DNA from: Bacteroidia bacterium
Lineage (GTDB): Bacteria > Bacteroidota > Bacteroidia > AKYH767-A > OLB10
Assembly (NCBI GenBank): GCA_016788065.1
Contig: JAEUTI010000009.1
Location: 34,372-98,371 of the forward strand
DNA length: 64,000 nucleotides
Direction of reading: 5' to 3'
Below the pieces are notes generated by a model, which ran no database searches, had not been told where the DNA came from, and was given only the letters and a program-made list of their open reading frames with translations. Position numbers and translations under genes: made by a program. Shown here one piece after another: positions 1-8,069 of this stretch (the first letter of the stretch is position 1; every line of letters starts with the position of its first letter).

Positions 1-582
1 AAGCAAAGATATGGCGATGACGATCGCAGTTACACCATTTCAGTGATGGCCAATAATGTTGCTCAACTGGAAACGGCTCAGGGCGAAAGCATAGGTATTC
101 TTCGCGTTATTCGTGGTGACAAGACAGGTGAGGAAAACTCATTTGAAATAGTTAAAAGTGACAGTTTGGCGAATTTATTAATTGACCAATTAGAGTACGT
201 TACTGTAGTGGCAACGATTGTTGGAATCATAACATTATTTGGAGCTGCCATTGGTTTGATGAACATTATGTTAGTTTCAGTCACGGAACGCACGCGGGAG
301 ATTGGGATCAGGAAATCGTTAGGTGCGACACAGTCCGATATCAGACGGCAGTTTTTGGTAGAAGCCGTGTTCATTTGTCAGATAGGCGGACTTGCAGGTA
401 TAATATTAGGGGTTACCGTTGGCAATTTAATGGGGATGGCTTTCAGTGCAGGGTTTATAGTTCCCTGGAAGTGGATTTTCTCGGGTATTGGTCTCTGCTT
501 TGTGGTTGGAATTGCCTCCGGATTTTATCCAGCCGTGAAAGCAGCTAAATTAGATCCGATAGAAGCGCTCCGATATGAGTAA
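1..582 (+). CDS. ABC transporter permease, MacB/FtsX type (3' end only)
   Basis: The reading frame is open from the first base, so the gene starts outside the window; the last 193 or so codons are present. The visible part has the end of the periplasmic MacB core domain, then a membrane segment (about [19 protein letters not shown]) followed by the cytoplasmic signature [17 protein letters not shown], two more membrane segments and the typical FtsX ending with [17 protein letters not shown]. Proteins of this family form permeases with a LolD/MacB-like ATPase and act mechanically on periplasmic substrates such as peptides or lipoproteins. The substrate cannot be told from this fragment. No partner ATPase is visible because the upstream side is cut off. 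Confidence 0.9.
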   Translation, partial: KQRYGDDDRSYTISVMANNVAQLETAQGESIGILRVIRGDKTGEENSFEIVKSDSLANLLIDQLEYVTVVATIVGIITLFGAAIGLMNIMLVSVTERTREIGIRKSLGATQSDIRRQFLVEAVFICQIGGLAGIILGVTVGNLMGMAFSAGFIVPWKWIFSGIGLCFVVGIASGFYPAVKAAKLDPIEALRYE

Positions 583-670
583 TTCAAATGACTGATATTT
601 AATAATTTAAACACTTTTTAATACCATTAATTATTAAATAATACCCGTTATTAAAGTTTTTCGGTCGTAG

Positions 671-701
671 TTGTTTCAATCAGGAACTTTTTGTACATTT
701 G
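671..701 (+). promoter_or_regulatory. Bacteroidota sigma-A type promoter for rpsF operon
   Basis: TTG at 671-673 is followed by a 20-base spacer and TACATTTG at 694-701, matching the Bacteroidota -33 TTG and -7 TAnnTTTG consensus. The expected start of transcription is near 706-708, leaving a leader of about 40 bases before rpsF. Confidence 0.7.
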
Positions 702-744
702 CCGTCCCTTAGAAAGGGCTTAAACTAATCTAATCAAATACAGC

Positions 745-1116
745 ATGTTAAAGCAGTATGAAACCGTTATCATTCTGAATCCTGTGCTTTCTCAGGATCA
801 GGTAACTGAAACGGTAGAAAAATTCAAAAAAATCCTCACCGACACCGGTTCCGTAATTGTTTTCGAAAACAATTGGGGATTAAGAAAGCTGGCATACCCG
901 ATCCAGAAGAAGAACACGGGATTCTACTATCTCATTGAGTTTAAATCTGATGGAGCAAACATCGGTAAACTTGAGTTAGAGTACAAGCGTGATGAGCGTT
1001 TGATGCGGTTTTTAACTGTATCACTCGATAAGCATGCTGTTATCTACAATGAGAAAAAGCGTAAGAACGCTGCTCTGAAGAAGAAAGAAGAATCTGAATC
1101 TGTATCTCAAAACTGA
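745..1116 (+). CDS. rpsF: 30S ribosomal protein bS6
   Basis: The 123-residue product begins [16 protein letters not shown], the typical bS6 start, and contains the conserved YEL/Y-rich core ([19 protein letters not shown]) and the terminal [16 protein letters not shown] motif. bS6 binds bS18 on the platform of the small ribosomal subunit. A lysine- and glutamate-rich tail of about 20 residues follows the core. It is the first gene of a tight rpsF-rpsR-rplI operon; the gap to rpsR is 7 bases. The start agrees with the family length, and a good promoter lies about 45 bases upstream. Confidence 0.97.
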   Translation: MLKQYETVIILNPVLSQDQVTETVEKFKKILTDTGSVIVFENNWGLRKLAYPIQKKNTGFYYLIEFKSDGANIGKLELEYKRDERLMRFLTVSLDKHAVIYNEKKRKNAALKKKEESESVSQN

Positions 1117-1123
1117 TCGCACC

Positions 1124-1387
1124 ATGGCAAACAACGAAGTAAGATATCTGAATCCTCCGGCAGTTGAGGTTAACAAGAAGAAATACTGCAGATTTAAGAA
1201 GTTAGGAATAAAGTATGTTGATTATAAAGATGCGACATTCCTGACCAAATTTGTAAATGAACAAGGTAAAGTGTTACCACGTCGTTTAACAGGAACCTCG
1301 TTGAAATTTCAACGTAAAGTTTCTACAGCGATCAAGCGTGCACGTCATTTGGCGCTCATGCCTTATGTAACAGATCTTTTAAAATAA
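1124..1387 (+). CDS. rpsR: 30S ribosomal protein bS18
   Basis: The 87-residue basic protein carries the bS18 signature: [18 protein letters not shown], then the [18 protein letters not shown] segment and [21 protein letters not shown]. bS18 pairs with bS6 on the 30S platform, which fits its position 7 bases after rpsF and 13 bases before rplI. A single cysteine remains in the N-terminal part. The length is normal for the family and nothing is odd about the reading frame. Confidence 0.97.
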   Translation: MANNEVRYLNPPAVEVNKKKYCRFKKLGIKYVDYKDATFLTKFVNEQGKVLPRRLTGTSLKFQRKVSTAIKRARHLALMPYVTDLLK

Positions 1388-1400
1388 GGAGGCAAGGTCA

Positions 1401-1847
1401 ATGGAAATTATATTAAAACAAGATGTGAAAAATCTGGGCTATGCACACGATGTGGTGAAAGTCCGTAACGGCTATGGTTTGAATTATCTTATTCCTAACG
1501 GATTAGCGGTAATAGCAAACGAATCCAATATTAAAATCAATGCGGAAGTATTGCGTCAGCGTTCTCACAAGTTAGAGAAGTTGAAAACGGAAGCAGAAAA
1601 AGTAAAAACTGCAATTGAAAATGTAGTACTTACGATTCCTGCTAAAGTAGGGGAGAATGGCAAGCTGTTTGGCTCTGTTACTACCCAGCAATTAGCTGAT
1701 GTTTTGAAGAAAATGGGTCATACCATTGAAAAGCGTCAGATTTCAATGAAGGAAGAACATATTAAATCAGTAGGAACCTATACTGCCGAAGTTCAGCTTC
1801 ATCGTGAAGTAACCGTTCCGGTTACCTTTGAAGTGGTAGCCGGTTAA
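1401..1847 (+). CDS. rplI: 50S ribosomal protein bL9
   Basis: The 148-residue protein begins MEIILKQDVKNLGYAHD and continues VVKVRNGYGLNYLIPNGLA, the N-terminal RNA-binding domain of bL9. A long charged helix (about residues 45-75) leads into the C-terminal domain containing GKLFGSVTTQQLADVLKK. bL9 sits at the base of the L1 stalk and supports reading-frame fidelity. It is the last gene of the operon: a strong hairpin with a T-run follows 18 bases after the stop codon. An AGGAGG-like run (AAGGAGGC) lies about 10 bases before the start, a rare clear Shine-Dalgarno match in this window. Confidence 0.97.
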   Translation: MEIILKQDVKNLGYAHDVVKVRNGYGLNYLIPNGLAVIANESNIKINAEVLRQRSHKLEKLKTEAEKVKTAIENVVLTIPAKVGENGKLFGSVTTQQLADVLKKMGHTIEKRQISMKEEHIKSVGTYTAEVQLHREVTVPVTFEVVAG

Positions 1848-1864
1848 TCTCCGGTTCCTGGAAC

Positions 1865-1900
1865 AAAAGGCAGCGCATTTATGCGTTGCCTTTTGTTTTT
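1865..1900 (+). terminator. Intrinsic terminator of rpsF-rpsR-rplI operon
   Basis: A 13-bp stem (1865-1877 with 1882-1894, one G-T pair) with a short ATT-containing loop is followed by a T-rich run to 1900. It lies just past the rplI stop. Confidence 0.85.
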
Positions 1901-1950
1901 AAAATAATCAGATCAAAAATCAGTCGAACACAAATTAGTTAATTAAACTC

Positions 1951-2511
1951 ATGGCAAATACAGGTGATATCCATGTTGGGTCGGTAATCAGATTTAATGG
2001 TGAATTAGTTCAGATCATAGAGTATCAACACCGTACTCCTGGAAACTTACGTGCATTCTTTCAGGCAAAAATGCGCAATTTGAAATCCGGTAAGCTCGCA
2101 GAATACCGTTTCAGAGCAGGTGAAGATGTTGAATTGGCAAGAGTGGAGTATCGCGAATTACAGTATATCTATAAGGAAGGTGAGCATTTTGTTTGTATGG
2201 ATAACGATTCTTATGAGCAAGTACACATTCCGGAAGATTTATTTGGATCCGGATCTCAATTTCTGAAAGAAGGAATGACTGTTAAAATTGCTTTCGAGCA
2301 AGACACTCCGATTCTCGCAGAGGCACCAACTTTTGTTGAACTTGAAATTACCTATACAGAACCAGGTATCAAGGGTGACACTGCAACAAATACCCTGAAG
2401 CAGGCTACTTTGGAAACCGGAGCTATTATCAATGTGCCTCTGTTTGTTGATCAGGGTGAAAAAATTAAAGTTGATACTCGAACAATGACCTACGTTGAAA
2501 GGGTGAAATAA
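1951..2511 (+). CDS. efp: Elongation factor P
   Basis: The 186-residue protein has the three-domain EF-P layout: an N-terminal KOW-like domain (GSVIRFNGELVQIIEYQH), the middle OB domain and the C-terminal OB domain ending in the EF-P signature around DTRTMTYVERVK. EF-P binds the ribosome between P and E sites and relieves stalling at polyproline. The tip loop reads RTPGNLRAFFQAKM; the position normally modified carries residues TPGNLR, so unlike the Lys or Arg-tip forms the exact modified residue is uncertain here. The gene is flanked by terminators on both sides, so it seems to be transcribed alone. Confidence 0.96.
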   Translation: MANTGDIHVGSVIRFNGELVQIIEYQHRTPGNLRAFFQAKMRNLKSGKLAEYRFRAGEDVELARVEYRELQYIYKEGEHFVCMDNDSYEQVHIPEDLFGSGSQFLKEGMTVKIAFEQDTPILAEAPTFVELEITYTEPGIKGDTATNTLKQATLETGAIINVPLFVDQGEKIKVDTRTMTYVERVK

Positions 2512-2532
2512 TACTCTCCTTCAATACTTATC

Positions 2533-2572
2533 AAAGCCAAATCAGTAGATTTATCTGATTTGGCTTTTTTAA
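2533..2572 (+). terminator. Intrinsic terminator after efp
   Basis: A perfect 13-bp stem (2533-2545 with 2555-2567) and a 9-base loop are followed by a T-rich stretch, 21 bases downstream of the efp stop. Confidence 0.85.
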
Positions 2573-2705
2573 TTTAGATTCACCTTACCATTACAGGTGC
2601 TCACCTATGTTTAAGACAAGATGGCGGAAAATAACTTATCATATGCGGGATTTTATGATATTTGCAGCAAGAAATCCATAGAAACAAAAACTCAATTTTG
2701 CAGAG

Positions 2706-3152
2706 ATGTTTTCAAACCTTCACAATACCACCCTTGTTGGCATTTTATCAGCCTTTTTTTTCTTTTTTTTACTTTCGTGTAAATCGCCAACAAAGAAAAA
2801 GGACCAGTATTATCACGCTGCAGAAAATGGTTTAAAGAGTTTTAATAATGTTGGTGACAGCCTGGTTGATGTTGCTATTCCGGATTCTGTAGTTGCTTAT
2901 TTAAAAGGAAAAACATTCAGATATAAAATGAGTCAGCTAACTTTTGATGATTCCTTGCATATAACACTAACTCATAACGGTAAAATAGACTTCACTGCAC
3001 AGTGCCAGGTAGATGATTATCTCGTAAATAATGAAAGGTTAATAAGCTTAATTGATAGCAACAAGACGGAAACTATTAGTTATACCATTTCATATCAGGG
3101 GTTCATTACTGACAGGAGCACGTATGCACTATTTAAGCCGGAAGAAGAATAA
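2706..3152 (+). CDS. Lipoprotein of unknown function
   Basis: The 148-residue product has a hydrophobic N-terminal segment unusually rich in phenylalanine (encoded by a poly-T tract near 2755-2770) that ends in a lipobox, LLSC, giving an acylated Cys25. The lysine-rich residues after it (KSPTKKKDQ) are common in Bacteroidota lipoproteins. The remaining 115 residues look like a small beta-rich domain with no motif that I recognise. The gene is convergent with typA, with only 33 bases between stop codons. The long poly-T tract at codons 16-21 is a candidate slippage site, but the frame is intact here. Confidence 0.75.
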   Translation: MFSNLHNTTLVGILSAFFFFFLLSCKSPTKKKDQYYHAAENGLKSFNNVGDSLVDVAIPDSVVAYLKGKTFRYKMSQLTFDDSLHITLTHNGKIDFTAQCQVDDYLVNNERLISLIDSNKTETISYTISYQGFITDRSTYALFKPEEE

Positions 3153-3185
3153 TTCTATCTAAAAAAATTGACCCCGTAAAGGCAA

Positions 3186-4994
3186 TTACGCCATTACTTT
3201 TTTCTGTTGTCTCTTACGTTCATTTTCATCAAGATAAATCTTTCTGACACGAATTGATTTCGGTGTAAGCTCAACATATTCATCCCACTCAATATACTCC
3301 ATTGCCTCTTCTAAAGAAAAGTTTATTTTAGGAGTAATTCTTACGTTATCATCACTACCTGCAGCTCTGAAGTTGGTAAGCTGTTTTGCACGTGTAACAT
3401 TGATAACCAGATCACCCGGACGGATGTGTTCACCAATAACTTGTCCTGCATAAACTTCTTCACCCGGGCTGACAAAGAATGAGCCCCGATCCTGCATTTT
3501 GTCTATAGAATAAGCTGTAGAAAGTCCCTTGTCCATACTAATAAGAACACCATTGATTCTACCTGGAATATTTCCTTTCCAAGGCTCATAAGCTTTGAAA
3601 CGGTGTGCCATTATTGCTTCACCTGCAGTAGTAGTAAGTACCTGGTTTCTCAATCCAATTAATCCACGGGCAGGAATATCAAATTCAAGATGTTGTAAAT
3701 CACCTTTAGGTTCCATGATCAGCAACTCACCTTTACGTTGTGTTACTAATTCAATTACTTTTCCTGCAACTTCTGCCGGAGTATCGATAGTTAATGCTTC
3801 AATTGGCTCACATTTCTGACCATCAATTTCTTTGATGATTACCTGTGGCTGTCCAACCTGAAGTTCATAACCTTCACGTCGCATTGTTTCAATAAGAATT
3901 GACAAGTGAAGAATACCTCTTCCGTAAACCAGATAAGAATCGGGAGAACCGGTTTCTTCAACTTTCAGGGCAAGATTTTTTTCAAGCTCTTTATATAAAC
4001 GGTCGCGCAGATGTCGCGATGTTACAAATTTTCCTTCTTTACCAAAGAATGGTGAATTATTAATAGTGAAAAGCATATTCATGGTTGGTTCATCAACAGC
4101 AACAGGTTGCAAAGCCTCCGGATTTTCCCAATCGGCAACGGTATCACCAATTTCAAAATCTTCCAGACCTACAATTGCACAAATATCTCCTGAAGGAACT
4201 TCACTAACCTTTGTTCTTCCAAGACCTTCAAAAGTCATTAATTCTTTAATTCGGGTTTTCTGAATTTTACCATCCTTTTTCACCATGGAAACTGGCATGT
4301 TTTCACGGAAAGTTCCTCTGTAAACACGACCAATTGCAATACGGCCTACAAAAGAAGAATAATCAAGACTTGTAATCAACATTTGAGGAGTTCCTTCATG
4401 CTGAGGTGCCGGTGGTACATAGTCAATGATGGTATCGAGTAATGCAGTAATGTTGTCGGTTGGTTGTTTCCAGTCATACGACATCCAACCATGTTTTGAT
4501 GAACCGTATACAGTTGGGAAATTCAATTGTTCTTCAGTGGCATCCAAATTGAAGAAAAGATCAAAAACTTTCTCATGCACTTCATCAGGACGGCAATTTT
4601 CTTTATCTACTTTATTGATAACCAAAATTGGTTTTAATCCGGCATTCAAAGCTTTTTGCAATACAAATCTTGTTTGTGGCATAGGACCTTCAAAAGCATC
4701 AACCAATAGCAAAACACCATCAGCCATAGTTAATACCCGCTCAACTTCACCTCCAAAATCGGCGTGACCAGGGGTGTCGATGATGTTGATTTTTATACCT
4801 TTATATTGGACAGATACGTTCTTAGCTACGATAGTGATACCACGTTCGCGTTCCAAATCATTGTTATCGAGGATTAGTTCCCCCATAAATTGATTGTCAC
4901 GGAACAACTTTGATTGGTGAAGAATTTTATCAACCAGTGTCGTTTTACCGTGGTCAACGTGGGCAATAATGGCAATATTCCTGATTTTCTGCAT
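3186..4994 (-). CDS. typA: Ribosome-associated GTPase TypA/BipA
   Basis: The 602-residue translational GTPase has an intact G domain: P-loop AHVDHGKT at 11-18, switch I ERGIT near 49-54, DTPGHADF at 73-80 with the catalytic His, and NKVD at 127-130. Downstream are the EF-G-like domains II, III and V and the TypA-specific C-terminal domain. TypA acts in 50S assembly and stress responses, binding ribosomes at the EF-G site. It is transcribed alone from a very good promoter at 5042-5071. Its intact GTPase motifs contrast with those of the EF-G paralogue at 47.1 kb. Confidence 0.96.
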   Translation of the reverse strand: MQKIRNIAIIAHVDHGKTTLVDKILHQSKLFRDNQFMGELILDNNDLERERGITIVAKNVSVQYKGIKINIIDTPGHADFGGEVERVLTMADGVLLLVDAFEGPMPQTRFVLQKALNAGLKPILVINKVDKENCRPDEVHEKVFDLFFNLDATEEQLNFPTVYGSSKHGWMSYDWKQPTDNITALLDTIIDYVPPAPQHEGTPQMLITSLDYSSFVGRIAIGRVYRGTFRENMPVSMVKKDGKIQKTRIKELMTFEGLGRTKVSEVPSGDICAIVGLEDFEIGDTVADWENPEALQPVAVDEPTMNMLFTINNSPFFGKEGKFVTSRHLRDRLYKELEKNLALKVEETGSPDSYLVYGRGILHLSILIETMRREGYELQVGQPQVIIKEIDGQKCEPIEALTIDTPAEVAGKVIELVTQRKGELLIMEPKGDLQHLEFDIPARGLIGLRNQVLTTTAGEAIMAHRFKAYEPWKGNIPGRINGVLISMDKGLSTAYSIDKMQDRGSFFVSPGEEVYAGQVIGEHIRPGDLVINVTRAKQLTNFRAAGSDDNVRITPKINFSLEEAMEYIEWDEYVELTPKSIRVRKIYLDENERKRQQKKVMA

Positions 4995-5041
4995 GTTGGA
5001 AAGTATGATAGTAATTTATAGACTCCTCTTTTTTGAGGGTG

Positions 5042-5071
5042 CAAAGGTAGTCTAAAAAAGCCGATATTCAA
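5042..5071 (-). promoter_or_regulatory. Promoter of typA
   Basis: On the minus strand TTG (5071-5069) is followed by exactly 19 bases and TACCTTTG (5049-5042), a near-perfect Bacteroidota promoter. The leader to the typA start would be about 40 bases and contains a small CCTC/GAGG hairpin. Confidence 0.75.
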
Positions 5072-5232
5072 GAGATTAGCTGAAGCCAGTGGAAAACTAT
5101 TTTGGAAAGAACCAATTTGTACAAATTTAATAAATAGATGGATTTTATGGAGTGGCCTAAACTTATATCTTGCGCCCTTGTTTAACCCTTATAAACAAAA
5201 GTTAAACAATTTAAAACCCTAAACGAATTATC

Positions 5233-5661
5233 ATGAAAATGTTTCAAAATTCTATTTCCCGATTCGGTTTCCGATCGTTAGTATTAATCGCAATTCCTTT
5301 ATCGGTTGCTTTCACCAGCTGTAAAGACGATGATGATGAGGAGCCAACACCAACTCCAACGACAGCTCGTTTGTTGGTAACCCATGCTTCTCCAGATGCA
5401 CCAGGAGTTGACTTACTTCTCGACAATGTTAAAGTAAACAGTGCTGCTTTGGAATATCCAAACAATACCGGCTATTTAACAGTTAATTCAGGAAGCAGAA
5501 ATGTAAAAGTAAATGTAACAGGAACCACTACCACTGTAATTGATGCTACACTGGCATTGGTAACTAACAAGAACTACTCTGTTTTTGCAGTTGATTCAGT
5601 TTCTAAGATCAGTGCAGTAGTTATTGAAGATAATCGGCGATTATATACAATTGTTGAGTAA
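5233..5661 (+). pseudogene. 5' fragment of DUF4397 lipoprotein gene, interrupted by IS element
   Basis: The N-terminal part is a signal peptide ending in a lipobox (FTSC) followed by an Asp/Glu-rich linker and the first DUF4397 immunoglobulin-like domain (LLVTHASPDAPGVDLLL). After codon 134 (Asn at 5632-5634) the reading frame enters the inserted element and picks up eight foreign residues (RRLYTIVE) before a stop. Removing the insert and one copy of the 8-bp duplication joins this frame in phase to the fragment at 8106-8419, restoring a 238-residue protein with two DUF4397 domains. The fragment could still yield a truncated 142-residue lipoprotein. DUF4397 proteins are surface or periplasmic proteins of unknown role. 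Confidence 0.9.
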
Positions 5662-5663
5662 AA
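5628..5663 (+). repeat. Left target duplication and left terminal inverted repeat
   Basis: AGATAATC at 5628-5635 is the left copy of an 8-bp direct repeat. The element's left end starts at 5636 with GG and matches the reverse complement of 8070-8097 at 21 of 28 positions, including ATACAA and GAGTAAAA blocks. Confidence 0.9.
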
Positions 5664-5702
5664 TTTGAGGCGTTTTTCTTTGAATTGTACAATTCTCTAT
5701 AC

Positions 5703-5727
5703 TTTTATAGTATAAATAACTATAAAA
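5703..5727. repeat. AT-rich inverted repeat near left end of the element
   Basis: TTTTATAGT (5703-5711) and ACTATAAAA (5719-5727) form a perfect 9-bp inverted repeat with a 7-base spacer. It lies just past the stop of the minus-strand 97-codon ORF and could be a weak terminator or a protein-binding site; no long T-run follows on either strand. Confidence 0.5.
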
Positions 5728-5743
5728 ATGAGTAAAAAACTAA

Positions 5744-6037
5744 CTAAGATTTCGGATATTTCAGAATATACTCCTGAACTTTTTTCGAAATATCTTGAAC
5801 AAACTCCTCCGTTCTCTGTTTATGCATTTCGTCAGCGTCTAAAAGCTCGTCTCCGTCGCTCAAAGGTCGAATTGAAAGACTAGTCGAAATGCATTGCATG
5901 TGGAACATGATTTTTAATATAGAATGACAGTGGTCAACCCGCTTTAGGATTAGATTTATTTTTTCATCTATTGGCATATTAAAAGATGCTAGTTCTCCAC
6001 CTTCTTTAAATAGGTCGTCAATATTTATATTTTCCAT
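5744..6037 (-). CDS. Hypothetical protein inside IS1595-type element
   Basis: This 97-residue ORF lies inside the transposable element, downstream of and in the same direction as the transposase but 169 bases beyond its stop. The product is acidic and mostly helical in appearance (MENINIDDLFKEGGELASF, then a region with His and Cys residues, HCHSILKIMFHMQC, and a C-terminal charged helix). No signal peptide, membrane segment or known motif is visible. A TATATTTA sequence about 25-30 bases upstream resembles a -7 box with one mismatch. A 51-codon ORF on the opposite strand (5728-5883) overlaps it; I prefer this one because it is longer and has balanced composition. Function unknown. Confidence 0.5.
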   Translation of the reverse strand: MENINIDDLFKEGGELASFNMPIDEKINLILKRVDHCHSILKIMFHMQCISTSLSIRPLSDGDELLDADEMHKQRTEEFVQDISKKVQEYILKYPKS

Positions 6038-6092
6038 TGGTCGTTTGTTTTTAGTGTCCGGTAAATATATAATTATTCCTTACCTTTGCTAT

Positions 6093-6215
6093 ATGACCGA
6101 TAAGAAAAAACCCGCTCCAAAAAAAGAACGGGCTAATAAGTACGATAAGAAGTTGAAAATCAATACTTCGTTTGACGAGGCATTGAAAATAGTAATGGGT
6201 AAAAAATCAAATTAA
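6093..6215 (+). CDS. 40-residue basic microprotein inside the element
   Basis: The short ORF encodes a lysine-rich N-terminus (MTDKKKPAPKKERANKYDKK) followed by a short amphipathic part (LKINTSFDEALKIVMG). Small basic proteins with a K/Y-D-K-K-L..SF-EAL pattern occur as short conserved ORFs in Bacteroidota, from memory and not verified here. A TACCTTTG box at 6081-6088 ends four bases before the ATG, which would make the transcript leaderless or nearly so. Its last nine bases overlap the end of the transposase gene in convergent orientation. It may be an accessory or regulatory factor of transposition; this is inference only. Confidence 0.5.
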   Translation: MTDKKKPAPKKERANKYDKKLKINTSFDEALKIVMGKKSN

Positions 6216-7229
6216 ATTCCCGCTTGTATTGTTGTTTCTATTCTGCCTCATTACACTTTTAAGGGTTTGTTTGTTCATTCGCCTGTCGCCCTTTTTATCT
6301 TCTACCGACTCAATTAAAACCGGATAAGTCAGTTTAGTATTTTCGATTAAACCGAGTGCAAAGTCAAAGCGTTCCGCCTCTGTAACTTTACGGGTGTTGT
6401 ACCGGAAACTAAACTCATTACAATACCTATGCAGGTGCTTAGAACTTACTTGGTGATATATCCCAACGATTCCACGTTTTAGCTGACTCCAAAACCCTTC
6501 AATACCGTTTGTATGTACGTTTCCTCTAACATACTCTCCTATGCTGTGATTAACGCTCTGAATAGAATATTTTGGTGCTAACTTATTGTAGATTCCTGCC
6601 TCGTCTGTGTAAATGGTGCTACCTTCTTTAACTATCCCTTTTACCTTCTCTCTAATATCCTCCATTGATTCGGATTTTAATGGAACGTGCGTAGTTACTT
6701 TACCATCCCTGTCGAGTAGTCCAATTACTTTTGTTTTGTTATCTCCCTTACCTTCTCTTAATTTATTTTTTCTGCGCTCGTGCATATTGGATATACTTCC
6801 TCCAATAAACGCCTCATCTGCTTCAATTTCTCCATCGAGCAATAACGGTGCTTTCTCTAAAAATAACTCTCTGATTCTGCCAAGCATGAACCACGCACTT
6901 TTCTGAGTAATTCCTAAATCTTTACCCAGTTGAATAGAACTAATTCCTTTTTTATGACTTGTAGCCAAGTAAAGAGCCTGAAACCACTTTGTAAGAGGTA
7001 TTTTTGTATCCATGAAAATAGTGTTGTGCTTAACGTTGAAAATCTTTAAGCAACCCTTTTCACCACAACGCAGGTTAATGTCTCCTTTTAATCTGTACAC
7101 TTTCGTGCTACCACAATGCACACAAGCAGGCTCGTGATTCCATACCATTTTTTCAAGGTGCTTAATACATTTCAATTCCGTATTGAAGTACTTTGATAAA
7201 CTGTGCAGGTTGTTGAATTTGGTGACCAT
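6207..7229 (-). CDS. IS1595-family transposase (ISXO2-like DDE domain)
   Basis: The 340-residue protein has an N-terminal zinc ribbon with Cys36, Cys39, Cys55 and Cys60, a helix-turn-helix-like segment (SSIQLGKDLGITQKSAW, about 97-113) and an ISXO2-like catalytic domain. Catalytic-type motifs are ADEAFIGG (Asp138), YTDEAGIY (Asp209) and HTNGIEGFWSQLKRG (Asn241/Glu244), the last being the family hallmark. It would cut and join the element ends at 5636 and 8097. The length is normal or slightly long; a basic tail of about 25 residues follows the catalytic domain. No frameshift or missing key residue is seen, so it may be active. A TATATTTG box is found just upstream of the start. Confidence 0.93.
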   Translation of the reverse strand: MVTKFNNLHSLSKYFNTELKCIKHLEKMVWNHEPACVHCGSTKVYRLKGDINLRCGEKGCLKIFNVKHNTIFMDTKIPLTKWFQALYLATSHKKGISSIQLGKDLGITQKSAWFMLGRIRELFLEKAPLLLDGEIEADEAFIGGSISNMHERRKNKLREGKGDNKTKVIGLLDRDGKVTTHVPLKSESMEDIREKVKGIVKEGSTIYTDEAGIYNKLAPKYSIQSVNHSIGEYVRGNVHTNGIEGFWSQLKRGIVGIYHQVSSKHLHRYCNEFSFRYNTRKVTEAERFDFALGLIENTKLTYPVLIESVEDKKGDRRMNKQTLKSVMRQNRNNNTSGNLI

Positions 7230-7252
7230 GTTTTTATTTGTTATTATTGGTA

Positions 7253-7260
7253 CAAATATA
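7253..7260 (-). promoter_or_regulatory. -7 box for transposase
   Basis: The minus strand reads TATATTTG at 7260-7253, about 24 bases before the transposase start. No clear TTG -33 element is seen at the usual distance. Confidence 0.4.
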
Positions 7261-7289
7261 TACTAAGTTACTCTATTTATCTACCTAAA

Positions 7290-7904
7290 ATGAAAATATT
7301 ATTTAATTTAAAATCAATACTTTATCCTTATCATAAAGATGTAATTAAAAAATACAGGGAAGTAGACAATTTTTTACGCCATGTTAGCAATATTGATACT
7401 TACGTTGCGCCGGAACTTTTTAAAAAAGCACTTGATGAATCAGGTGTGCAAAAAATTGAGGGCGGGACAGATGCAACCGCAGTATTTTTACTTAAAGAGG
7501 GCATGATAATTTATGAGGAGCAAAACGAAAAAATAAAAATATCTATATCCATTCAAGGGAAAGTATTTTTGCTTTCAGGTGGTTATGAAAAGCAGTACAT
7601 AAAAGAAAAAGTAAATCCTATGAAAAAGGATTTACTGACTGGGTTCAATGTTTTTATATCGGCAGCAACTATATTATTTTCAGTATATACGCTTATTGGC
7701 TATGAATCAAAATTAGAATCTTCACAACTTGAAATAAAAGAAATAAGAAAAGAATTAAACCGACAAACTTTAGAAGTAGAGAGAGCCAAAAATAATGAAA
7801 GTAGAATGACCAACCCGAAACAAAATTCTGAAATTCATTATTATATATTTCCTCATAATTCTTCCACGCATACCAAAATTGATTCCATCGCTGCGCAAAA
7901 TTGA
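7290..7904 (+). CDS. Cargo membrane protein of unknown function in the element
   Basis: The frame is open from 7203, but MKILFNLKSILYPYHKD at 7290 is the better start because the upstream stretch overlaps the transposase start region and has poor coding character. The 204-residue product has an N-terminal domain (about 1-105) whose pattern, including ATAVFLLKEGMIIYEE and GKVFLLSGGYEKQYIKE, resembles a winged-helix fold seen in small Bacteroidota proteins. One membrane segment follows (about 118-138, LLTGFNVFISAATILFSVYT), then a coiled coil (about 140-170) and a polar tail. It is divergent from the transposase with 60 bases between starts. Function unknown; cargo or transposition accessory. 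Confidence 0.65.
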   Translation: MKILFNLKSILYPYHKDVIKKYREVDNFLRHVSNIDTYVAPELFKKALDESGVQKIEGGTDATAVFLLKEGMIIYEEQNEKIKISISIQGKVFLLSGGYEKQYIKEKVNPMKKDLLTGFNVFISAATILFSVYTLIGYESKLESSQLEIKEIRKELNRQTLEVERAKNNESRMTNPKQNSEIHYYIFPHNSSTHTKIDSIAAQN

Positions 7905-8069
7905 CCTTAGTATTATTTATATTTTTTGTTTTATATGATTTCATTGATAGTAATTTTTAGTTGATTAATCATTACTGGCAAATTTTATTCCGCTCTCAAT
8001 CAATAACTTGCAAAATGATTGGGGCTTGATTTGGCTTGTATCTTGCTGTGGGTTAGCTTATTACAAGCG

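Noticed and set aside
5030..5041. CCTC/GAGG hairpin in the typA leader as a riboswitch or attenuator.
   Set aside because: The stem is only four base pairs and no T-run or conserved motif accompanies it.
5728..5883. A 51-codon plus-strand ORF at the left side of the IS element.
   Set aside because: It overlaps the longer minus-strand 97-codon ORF, has an arginine-rich tail typical of antisense reading, and shows no recognisable motif. It could still be real.
7693..7944. An 83-codon minus-strand ORF with a hydrophobic C-terminus.
   Set aside because: It is antisense to the helical and coiled-coil part of the cargo gene, where hydrophobic antisense frames arise easily; no promoter or start context supports it.
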